Program-made: the position numbers and the translations under genes
Source of the DNA: Pisaster brevispinus
Taxonomy: Eukaryota; Echinodermata; Asteroidea; Forcipulatida; Asteriidae
Assembly: GCA_023634235.1 (NCBI GenBank)
Contig: JAMKCF010000008.1
Coordinates: forward strand, 3,725,001-3,789,000
Direction: 5' to 3'
Length of the DNA stretch: 64,000 nt
Notes under the pieces: model-generated
What the model was told of the DNA's origin: nothing
Databases searched by the model: none
The model's input: the letters and a program-made list of their open reading frames with translations, nothing else
Part shown: piece by piece, positions 54,811-64,000 of the stretch
How positions within the stretch are numbered: the stretch's first letter is position 1
Layout of the letters: the number at the start of each line of letters is the position of its first letter

Positions 54811-56470
54811 CTTTGTTTGAAGTGCCAGTCAGAAGCACTGAATACAACCTTTAACTGCCATGTAGCCAGGGATCACACCCAAGTTTACGATACAACCTGG
54901 GAAGCGGCAGCCAAGGGATCACCTTTAAAGGGGATGCGACTTTTTTTATTCTGAAATAGTCGCACCCTTTAGGCTGGCGCTTCCCAAATTAATCAAGAAA
55001 GGAAGAGGCAAATAATGCTTTTCCTCAATCCTTTCACTCATTATATCTCGTAATGGAACTAAAGATGAGCATCAACAGAGAGAAATGTCAAAACACAACT
55101 TGTATTTACTGATTAAAAGATATAGAAACAGTCTTTGGGAGCGCATACCGGTATATTGGGAACTAGTGATTACTTTTTTTTCAAATAGTCCTTCTGCAGT
55201 CGTCGGATACAGAAATGTAAAAAGAACAAACTTGTTGGGATTTTCTCCCACATAAACATTATAATGGGTAATGTAAAATAATCTACCTGAAGCGCATTGG
55301 GCGTCTTTTTAGGCGGACTTTGGCGCTGTATTAGTTTACTATTATTATTAAAAGAAAACTTACTTTATTGTTATGAAAAACAAGAAAGGTGCACTGTTCG
55401 ATAAATTGATTTGTATTGAATAATAATATGCTGATGTTGAAGATGTCTAGCAAACTACGACAAGATTAATGTACTGTAAATAGCTTCTTTTTTTAACTAC
55501 AAGACTGTGGCATCACTTTAACCTTACGCTTTTGTCAACACACAAAACCCAAGAGTGATTTATTTGTGTATGGTTCGCAGCAAACTAATTCTGAACATCT
55601 CCAATCTGGTCCACGGAGCGAGGTAAAGCTCTCCCAGCTCTCCGTTCGCCTACTGTACCATACGGTCCACAACTATCCCGCCCGCCCACGCGCGCCAAAC
55701 GGCCAGGCATAATTCCCGCGTATTCTGTAAGGCTGTTATAAACATCATTATAGATTCACAAGATTGACAATTGCCTAGACTATAGTGCCGCTTATAAGTA
55801 GCTCTGATCAGAGCAGACAGTGGGTGGATATAATCTATGTTGGATATTAATCAATCTTGCGTTGAATAATTAATGAGAATAATTTAAATTATACAAAAGT
55901 ATTCCTTTCAAAATGTGTAAAATGAATTCCATGGCTGGTTTAAGTTTACATAATGTGCAAACTCTACTTTGCATTATAAATATAGTCATATTATACTATT
56001 GTCTATAGTAAAAACTGATGGTAAAAATTATTGTGGATGGTAGGTCAAATTCGGCAGTTCTGCGTGGATACATGAGTTCGTGCTTCACTAGTAATAATAG
56101 GGCGTAGGCCAAGGATGCCAACCACGGTATGCCTCCCGCGATCCCCAAATCAATGAGGACAAACTGACACTGTATCTTGGAGAGCAAGTCCTACGCACTC
56201 CCGTGAAGATGAATTTAATTAACCCTTTCGCCTCTCTCGTCTGCGCTGGCGAAACGGGTATTCCTCCGCGATCGTAAAAAAAATAATAATAATACTAGAC
56301 TAAAGGGTCAGTTCTTCATACGGGCACATAGGCACAGCGCTGAGCGAACCACCAGTGCAGTTTGTGCGTGTGAATTGCTAATCATCGCAGCACAATATTT
56401 ATTTACCGAACAAAATTACGCAGGTGAATTTGATTGGAACTACCTTTGCTATCAGCAGCAGATAGCCGTG
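54811..56470. other. Intergenic region between divergent POMGNT2 and VAT1
   Basis: No supported gene. It contains a small inverted pair (GGGATGCGACT, AGTCGCACCC at 54935-54965) and a GC-rich, CpG-bearing patch at 55590-55730 that could be regulatory. The 63-residue minus frame at 55996-56187 is hydrophobic but has no family match. Confidence 0.4.
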
Positions 56471-56471
56471 G

Positions 56472-56480
56472 TATATATAA
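56472..56480 (+). promoter_or_regulatory. TATA-like box of VAT1
   Basis: TATATATAA about 36 bases before the VAT1 start codon. If used, the leader is very short; an upstream start is also possible. Confidence 0.4.
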
Positions 56481-56515
56481 CTTCACAACAAGACACTTGC
56501 GTGTGGTGAGAAAAA

Positions 56516-56727
56516 ATGGCGGAAAAAGGAGCTGAGCAGACGGCAACTGGGGGTGGTCAGGACGAGCCAGATAAGGCGTCTACAGCAGCGGATTCCACCA
56601 AGGGAGCTGAGCCCGAGATGAGAGCCGTGGTCCTGCAGTCCTTCGGGGGCGTCAACCGGCTCAAGGTGATGAAGAAGACGGTCCCGATTCCGAAAGATGG
56701 CGAGGTACTAGTTCGCGTCAAGGCTTG
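56516..56727 (+). CDS. VAT1: VAT1 homolog (synaptic vesicle membrane protein), first coding exon
   Basis: Seventy codons plus two bases, ending at donor GGCTTG|GTAAGT. A Glu/Ala/Thr-rich N-tail of about 34 residues is followed by EMRAVVLQSFGGVNRLKV and PKDGEVLVRVKA. This is the start of the GroES-like fold of the zinc-lacking quinone-oxidoreductase (MDR) family, most like VAT1 and VAT1L. The phase 2 end would give Cys with the next exon, matching the family's conserved ACGLNF. VAT1 is a membrane-associated NADPH-binding protein tied to vesicles and mitochondria. The start is the only ATG ahead of the conserved segment, with context AAAAAATGG. The other exons are not in the window. Confidence 0.85.
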
Positions 56728-57360
56728 GTAAGTGTCCGCGAGTAAAGAGAGGATGTTAATTTGAAATAAATTATGCATGCAACAGGCCCCCGGGTGAGCG
56801 ATAATGTACCGGCAGGAATGAAATCATTGTAAACAAAGTCAAATCGTAATCCAATGGGTTCCTCTCTGATCTGCAATAATGGAGCCCTCTGAGGGGGCCT
56901 TCTGGGCATAATTATTAAAAAATGCGACGCACCATATTGTAAAAATCATCGACCGATTACACTTGATTTGGACCAATTGACGCTAATTGTATATATCGAT
57001 GGTGTGTGTGGGAAGCACACACTGTACATGTATGCTTTTTTCATTTATTCATCTAATTGTGTGAGCTTTGCTCCGTCATACCAGCAGAGTGTAAACAGAT
57101 GTATGACTGATATTACTTTAAACGCAAAGTAATCATGATATTGGCAAAACATTTGTTTAAAAGACTATTGATATAGGGCTAAAAGAGGGGTCTTGTTTGT
57201 GATATGCTCTATGTTAATGGGTTAGTCCACTATTTAGAGAAGGGTGGCGGGGTGCATCATTCAAAGAACAAGGATATCTGAATTATCCATTGTAAATGCT
57301 ATAGAAATTACATGATAACCACTTCAATTCAAGCAAGACCAGTGTGTACGAGCTTGTTCG

Positions 57361-57455
57361 TTTTTGTTTTTGTTTGTTTGTTGGGGTGTTGGGGGTGTTT
57401 GTTGGGGGTGTTGGGGTGTTTGTTTGTTTGTTTGTTTGTTTGTTTGTTTGTTTGG
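57361..57455. repeat. TTTG microsatellite with embedded G-quadruplex motif
   Basis: TTTG units flank a segment (57383-57416) with four runs of four or five G separated by TGTT, TGTTTGTT and TGTT. It lies 0.65 kb inside the presumed first intron of VAT1, on the coding strand. Confidence 0.85.
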
Positions 57456-57564
57456 ATGGGGCTGTTTAGTGCTCGTTTTGGTCTTGTTTTTCTTCTTCTT
57501 CTCTCTTATTCTGCAATCCATAATGCAATCCATGTATTATTTCGGGCATGTCGGTATTGTTTGG

Positions 57565-57705
57565 GCCCAATGTCATGGGGCTGCATCAGCACAAATCAAA
57601 TGTGCTTCCCAGAATAAGGATACCAGTCAAAATGCGATGTCACGCACACCGTCTTTGACTGGTTGCCTGCTTAATTTTGCTAAGCAGTTCAATGACACTT
57701 GGCTC
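57565..57705. repeat. Palindromic GGGCCCAATGTCATGGGGC repeat
   Basis: Starts TGGGCCCAATGTCATGGGGC and ends CAGTTCAATGACACTTGGC. The middle has ACTGGTTGCCTGCTTAATTT. A worn member of the dispersed family. Confidence 0.65.
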
Positions 57706-60700
57706 TGATCACGGGAAGAGCAGGAATGTTACGAGGCTGTGGGGTGACTCTGGGCACCGGAGCCGGTTGACTGAATATAGACCTTTATCATGGTGTGGTC
57801 ATTTTGATTTTCTCAAATCTGAATCAAAGTAACCAAACTGAGGCTGGAAGAAAAAAATAGTCTGGTTCCTTTTTCAGCACAATGGAGTAGCATTTATTAC
57901 TGTTGTTGGGTACAGGGATCATGACCAATATGGTGGCGGCATGATAAAGGACTATAGCCTCGGTAGTGAGACAAGTGTCAACGACATTTTGTACAGTTCT
58001 AAATCGTCCAGCATCCCTCTGTATCAAATGCATTCATCCTCAAAAAATCCCGCCGGGGTAAACAAAACAATCGGAACAAGTCAGCATGGATACAAAATTA
58101 TTTGTCAAAACTTGCCAGCTACTAAATTTTTGCGAGTGGGCTATACCACGAAAAGGGACAGTTATGTCTAATTAAAATACCTAAATATTTGAACTCAATA
58201 TTATACAATTTACTAGCCACTTGTCTTGATTTTCTTGTCTCATAATATTCATAATTTATCCAAGTCCAACACAGTGTGTATAAATACCATGCAGGAAGAG
58301 CCCATTATCATAGTCTTCTATTAATTTTGAAGTAGCTAGGTGACATTCAGCAGTCTCCAATGCAGTCCCACGAAGCCCTTTGTACACAGGAGATAATACG
58401 ATGTCTCCGAGGATGCTTGTAAAAACCCGTACGTGGCCTAGCTACCGTAATCGATCCCCACCATCGCCGAGCCACTCACTGATTCCCTGCCCGTGAAATA
58501 CGCCCCCGCTTCCAACCCCGTCAACCGCCGCTCGCCAGAGCCGCGGACCTTACCCCCGTGTGCCGATGATGTAGACAGGCTCGGCAGCATGCAGCACCGT
58601 GAATAACGCACTCCATCATAATATACACTCCAGTTGGTAATAAACAGAATTTGCAAGCTGCCCCAATCAAATTAAATGCCCAGGGTCCCAATAAATGATT
58701 AGGGTTGCGTTTGCTAATTTCAAAATGTTGGCCGCAGACAATAAATTCGAAATCAGCGAGGTTTAATTCATGACAAATCTCTGTAACTCATTTTCCACGC
58801 CGTTGCAGCAAATCGATGAGTCATTAATAATGAGGCTTACTTGTTTCAGTATAGTCATTTGAAACACTGTAATCTTAAAGCAATCCGACATTATCCGGAA
58901 ACTGACGACCGATTCCCGATGATGTATTAATTAACAAACGTGTATTGTCTTCACATTGAGGTCAAACTATAAAATGGAGGACGAATAACGTTTATTATAA
59001 TATAATTCAAGGTTGGTTTTTGGAAGAGAATGTTCACACAGTATTCAATAAATACAGTATTCAATAAACCAATGGTTTTACCTAAAATAAAATTAGGCAT
59101 TCACAGAGAGCAAACCGAACGATGATACGTTTTTTAATAGGGATGTTGCGCATCTTCAATTTGGCAAATGATTACACTAGAAAACCGAGTGTGAAAGACA
59201 ATTTTCCCTTTACATTGGTTCTGGTATCCTTTCTAGAAACAAACGAAAACAATTAATAACCTTCAATTGAGCCCACATTTTTACAGGTTTGTTATGTTAT
59301 GCAATTGTTGGGATACACCACGTGAGGATACTGGTGGTCTTTGACAATTACCAAAAGATACCCTGCCTTTAATTTTTTTTTAATTTTTTTTTTTACATGA
59401 TTATTATTTTGTGTTTCGTGAATAGACAAATCCATAGAAAATATCTTGTACCAGTGTTTTTCGCCATTAGTGTGGATGCAAATATGCCTATCGTTGATTA
59501 GTTAACACACCACGGGTAGCCGCGCTCCCGTGGGCAGCGCGTCGTATTGACATGAGTCAGCAGCCCGTGCTGGGGATAAAAATGTGAGTTTTTATTTGTT
59601 TCACATCGTTCTACCTCTAAAGATGGCGGCATGATGACGTCAATGGAAATATAGGCCCATTGAACAACCTTGTCATGATCTACCTTTATGAGTACACTAT
59701 TGTAAGGATACACTAGTATTGAAACTACGAGTAGGGGCCTACCAGGAAGTAGCGGCGAAGCCAACCGGGGGGGGGGCTGCCCCCCCCAAACGAATTTCCA
59801 GTGCCCTTCCCCCCACGAAAAATAATCGCGCTAGTGCTCACAAAAATATAAAGAAAATCAGGTGAGACGAATGAGGAAAATGCGTGTTTGTATAATTAAA
59901 ATGTAGGGTGAACGATCGCAATCAGGATCGCTGTTGCAGCCACAAGATACCATACGAGGAAGGTGGACCCCTGCAGCGTCCCCCTTCAAACAAGCATGAC
60001 CCACTGTAGCCTAAAGACTCTACACTGATGAGAAAGAAAAACACAAAAGCAGTTGCACAAAAAAAATGATAACCAATTATTCCCATCGATTGCATCCTCT
60101 TTCTTAAATCTCAAGCATGTTGTTCCACTTTTCTGATGGAACAACAATTTTATACCGTTCACTGTGGGCATATTCACCAAGATTTAATTCTTTTCATTTT
60201 TTAATTTAATTTAATTTGAAATTAACTCATGATTGAAGGTATTGACGTTACCAAGAACACGGAAACCGCGATTAGTAGATAAATATTGCCAGTGAAAATA
60301 ATCTGCTAAAAATGACATGGTAATAACATACTAAAATAATACTATCCTTTTTTTTCTTGTGAGTTGGCTTATTATCTTGTTTTTCTTGTCTTCTTGTTCA
60401 GTGAGAGGAAATACTAACAATAATTAAAATTTCCAAAGCAATACTCATCCAACAGCGTACAAATATTCGGATGATTAAATTCACACGCAATTCATGTAAA
60501 TAAACACAGTGGGTGGGTAGCCTTTATGCTAAAAAACCGGGCACCAGACATGCTCATAAAAATATATATACTTAGCGCTTTAGGGCCCTGGGGAAGCAAA
60601 CTGCACACCCAGCAAAAAGTGAGTGACCGTTGATATCATTAAATGCAGACAAAGAACAATCCAAATGAGAGGAAAACATCGGGGAAATTGTACCAGCAAC

Positions 60701-62109
60701 ATTGCACTTTCTCAGTGTTCGGAGTCTGACAATGTCTGAAGGTTTAGGTTCAAAGTGCACCCAACCTCCACATTATAGTGTTGGTCTTGGGTGTAATCAG
60801 AACCTCAGCTTATACTTGTATGGGGATTAGGTCAAAGGTCAGCACTTACTATTGGGAGGGGGGAGGGAGGAAGTCTGGAAGGGATTGTAAAATCATTAAA
60901 AAAAATGGGTAGGTGATCATAGCTGTATGGAGATGAAGCCAGTGACGTAACCAGGGGGGAGGGGCATGTCAATCCCTTCAAGGGCATAACCAGACATTTT
61001 CATTTGGGGGGGGGCAAGTGGTGGCGAAGATAAAAATAAATGAGAACGAAAACCCTGACAAAACATCAACCATTTGATTGTTTCCTCTAAAACAGGACCA
61101 CCTAGCTTGATGAAGCTTTCAAGTTGGTTGTATTGTGTGTTTGTTGAAAACTGGAGGAGGGCAACTATTCTACTTGCCCCGCCCCCTCCCCTGACTATCG
61201 TATTTCACTCCACCCCTTTAGCCCCACTTTCAGTACACTGCTTTGACTTGAACAAAAACACAAAGGTCCTTAATTTGTCTTCACATTTCTATCCATTATT
61301 TTTAAACAGGTGAAATATGCCCCCCCCCCCAAATCGGCCTTTAGCATGAATGTAGAGTCTCCCCCATCACTTCAAGATAAATGGATTCCAACCTCATGCT
61401 CCTTTGAGTGCAGTGCTTTTTTGTACCAATATTAAAAGGTTAAAGTAATGCAAATACTTTGAATAGTCTACTGGAAGGCAACATTTGCAGTTCCTTCCCT
61501 GTCAAGATTGATGGGTGGGTCAGGGAGAGGGGGGGGGGCTGTTCTAACAATCTATACACAAACAACTCATGCAGGTGAGATTTGTCTAAAATGCCAAACT
61601 GCTTGCATATGGTGATGCAGGGAACTCATTTCCATGGTAACCCTTGTTGCAGCGACGACATATTTGTATTAACGAGGGGGGGGGGGGTTAAGGGCTGGTG
61701 TACATGGCCAGAGTGTATGTCCGAGTACGTACATGTAGTGATGTCATAGGCGGGAAAGCAAAATTAATTATACAACCAGACTGTGTACCCGCTGTTCTTA
61801 CTGGGATTACGTGATTATCTTTTCCTGGTTGTGTTGACCAATGGTCAGGGCTTAAACAAGTGATTCAATTCAGTCAAGTCCTACAATGCGGCCATCACAT
61901 GACCAGCAAGAACAAATTAATACATTTTTTATGTTTTGCGTTTAAAATGTTACAGAGAAGTTACACTTTTTCACGAGGCTCGTTATACACTTAACTCTAA
62001 CTAAGAATAGACACAGTTTATAAGAGTGACAATTGCTGAATGAAACAACTCCCAAGGATTACAAGACCCTTCATCACACACCCAACAGCTCAAAGCCAAT
62101 AACAGGATC
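57706..62109. other. Presumed VAT1 intron 1, no exon recognised
   Basis: Mostly unique sequence. A stretch at 58680-58960 is unusually free of repeats and rich in homeodomain-like words (TTAATAATGAG, ATTAATTAAC, AATGATTAGG). Poly-C/G tracts occur at 59766-59790, 61320, 61530 and 61676. None of the short open frames (for example 57941-58171, 58438-58656) shows a domain. Confidence 0.4.
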
Positions 62110-62290
62110 GATGAATAGGAAACAAGAAGAAATGTTCAGTTTTAGATGTGGGAGGAAAACCACAAATGAAGGAAAACCCACACAATCAGGCAGGGACTGA
62201 AAACCCAATCCAAAGCTAGAATTGGGATTCGAACCGGGGTCCACGGAGGTGAAAGGCAGGGACAAAACCACTGAGCCAACCTGATGCCCA
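62110..62290 (-). mobile_element. tRNA-derived SINE
   Basis: On the minus strand, TTGGCTCAGTGGTTTTGTCC (A-box region) is followed by CCCGGTTCGAATCCC (B-box), then a tail with GGATTGGGTTTTCAGTCCCT and GTGGTTTTCCTCCCACATC. Head plus a tail unrelated to tRNA defines a SINE. Its frames produce the spurious 135-residue minus frame in this area. Confidence 0.75.
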
Positions 62291-62399
62291 ATAATAGAAC
62301 AATATAAACAAAAACAAACAATGTTGGATTGGGGGAAAAAGGCACTGCTTGAGATGATGGGTTTGCTATTCCACAATCAAGTTGTGAGGAGGGGGAGCA

Positions 62400-63440
62400 G
62401 GGCGAGGAAGTGGGGAGGGAGGGGGAGGGGGGTGAGTGGCAGAGGAAATATCTCAGTAACCAGTCTATTGTTGACTTGTAGACACATTTCTTTGTTGTGA
62501 GAGAGAGCATGGGAAGTATATGAGGAGACAATTTCCAAAAGCCACACAAATTGTGCTAAGCACAGAAGCCTCTTGCTCAGCAGAAAACAGCTCTCCACAG
62601 CCAAAGAAAAACATCAAATGCACTGTGTATATCAATTGCGACTGTTTTAACACTCTAATATTTCATTGAGTAAACTTCCCAAATACGACTATCCAGCAAG
62701 CCAGCTTTACATGTGAAATCCAGCCATCAAAGTGGGGATAACGATTGAGGGTAGACAATCAAATGCAATTCACAAAACAAAACAAAATATGCCAAAGGTA
62801 CACACCAAATTTAACCCAAGGAATCCGATGCAGGCTGTTGAGCCATCCGTTGACGTCATTTACAAAAAAACACGGCATAGACTAGAGACACTGCAAACAA
62901 TCAGCGGGGCTAAACTCTCCCCAGTCCGGTGTTACGTGCTGTTTAGAGAAGAAATCACTCCCAGGATTTATGCAGAGTGATTTGCATCGGATGGCCAACA
63001 TCTACTTCTGTTTGTTTAGTAATGTGAGCTGGACACAGATCTGTGAGCTTACTTAGTAGACGTGCACAAGATATATTACATCAAAGCGAACTTTTTCTTT
63101 CTGCAAATCGGATTCACGAAAACTAATCAGTCAAATTTTAGAAGTTTCTACTTTGAGAATTATTTGTTTTTTCTGGAGCAATTGTCATTTAGAATTTACA
63201 ATTTAACTTTATTTGGGCTAGAAATTACAAAATCCTACGGCGCAATGAAACAAGTCAATACGATGTAAATATCACAACAAGTTTGGACCATACTTTAATA
63301 GCACAATAACAACTAGGGAAAAATAGTAGCTTTACCACAACACCATGCCAGGTACATCGGTTGTGATTGGGTCGTCCTTATTCAATCCCGAGTAGAATTT
63401 TTCAATGAGTACTTTCTGCTGTAAAGCACCTCTATAAAGT
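62400..63440. other. Presumed VAT1 intron, nothing recognised
   Basis: Contains a purine-rich GAGG tract (62387-62440) and a TGCTAAGCACAGAAGC fragment of the palindromic family near 62553. Short frames lack domains. Confidence 0.4.
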
Positions 63441-63449
63441 TACACCATA

Positions 63450-63720
63450 TGGCCAATTTCACAGAGAGATTTTTTCTGCTTACTTTAGCAGAAAAATTTG
63501 CTTTTAAAGCGCAAAACTATTTCACGGGTTAGCAAAAGAAATGTGGTGACCAGCTTGCACGATTTGCATTATTAAGCCATTGACTTGCTTAAAAGTAAGC
63601 GGTGGAAGGTTAGCATGCCTTTTCCTATGTTTAGTTAGCAGCACTAGGAAATGGAAGGTGCACAGTAAGCAGTAAGCGGACAATTGGCCGTTAAGCAGCT
63701 CACTGAAGTTAGGCCCAGGG
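63450..63720. repeat. Palindromic GGCCAATTTCACAGAG repeat
   Basis: Starts TGGCCAATTTCACAGAGAG and ends GTTAAGCAGCTCACTGAAGT followed by TAGGCCCA. The interior carries TTTCACGGGTTAGCA and GTAAGCAGTAAGCGGA, shared with the 23-24 kb cluster. Confidence 0.7.
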
Positions 63721-64000
63721 GTAGGCCCTATACAGCATGCATCACACCCTAAGCATGGTTTGTTTCGCTCTGCAAAACTGAATCAAAAGCACTTAATAAA
63801 GGGAAGAACAGAACTTCAAGGTTTTGTGAAAGTTCTGGTTGTTTTTTATACAGTATCTAAACTCATGGCGGACCCCCCCCCCCCTATTTATACTCTATAT
63901 TGTTGAATGTTAATGAAGTCACACCCTACACTTGCTAGGGCCAACCTCGTTTCTGTCTGTGTGCTACCTACACACACCCAGCTCTATGTTGCAGCCACTC

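Noticed and set aside
55996..56187. Hydrophobic 63-residue minus frame as a membrane protein exon
   Set aside because: No splice sites in suitable positions, no family resemblance.
57312..57708. Cys/Val/Phe-rich plus-strand frames near the VAT1 exon
   Set aside because: They arise from the TTTG and GGGTG microsatellite.
62142..62549. 135-residue minus frame in the VAT1 intron
   Set aside because: It is the translation of a tRNA-derived SINE and adjoining simple sequence.

Overview
This is eukaryotic (metazoan) DNA and very probably echinoderm, most like a sea star. It has split genes with GT..AG introns, animal-specific families (SLC7 transporter, CUB/LDLa receptor, POMGNT2, VAT1), tRNA-derived SINEs, and many copies of an imperfect palindromic repeat reading GGGCCCAATTTCATAAAGC that I associate with echinoderm genomes. 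The species is an inference. All gene models come from reading splice sites and frames by eye; no search was run.

Layout. 0-3.6 kb: 5' part of an SLC7-type amino acid transporter on the minus strand (three exons in consistent phase, rest off the left edge). 3.6-6.9 kb: repeats. 6.9-7.8 kb: a possible tiny minus-strand gene encoding a 34-residue membrane micropeptide. 8.2-10.9 kb: four plus-strand exons of a CUB-LDLa-transmembrane receptor. 13.3-17.7 kb: first and last exons of a minus-strand Shisa/CYYR1-like small membrane protein, with a dead LINE 3' end in the intron region. 18.1-19.4 kb: a broken Ty3/gypsy integrase interrupted by a hAT-type MITE with an 8-bp target duplication. 20.2-24.9 kb: repeat-only DNA.

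25.0-45.75 kb: the most striking structure, a giant inverted repeat. Two arms of about 10 kb run in opposite orientation around a spacer of about 0.5 kb. The arms share the same ordered modules in mirror order: a decayed exon-like end, AT-rich 145-bp repeats, a tRNA-derived SINE, a twice-repeated module containing an 80-bp minisatellite, and inner unique blocks. Arm-specific insertions argue against an assembly artefact. A deleted copy of one internal module lies outside the arms at 20.2 kb, so at least part of the structure is dispersed. I read it as a very large foldback-type, non-autonomous element or an inverted segmental duplication built from such elements.

46-52.7 kb: repeat-rich intergenic DNA with several TA-flanked MITEs and a hairpin TIR element. 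52.8-54.5 kb: intact intronless POMGNT2 on the minus strand. 56.5 kb: first coding exon of VAT1 on the plus strand with a TATA-like box; 57-64 kb is probably its first intron, with a G-quadruplex motif, a SINE and palindromic repeats. POMGNT2 and VAT1 are divergent. No functional linkage between the genes is apparent.
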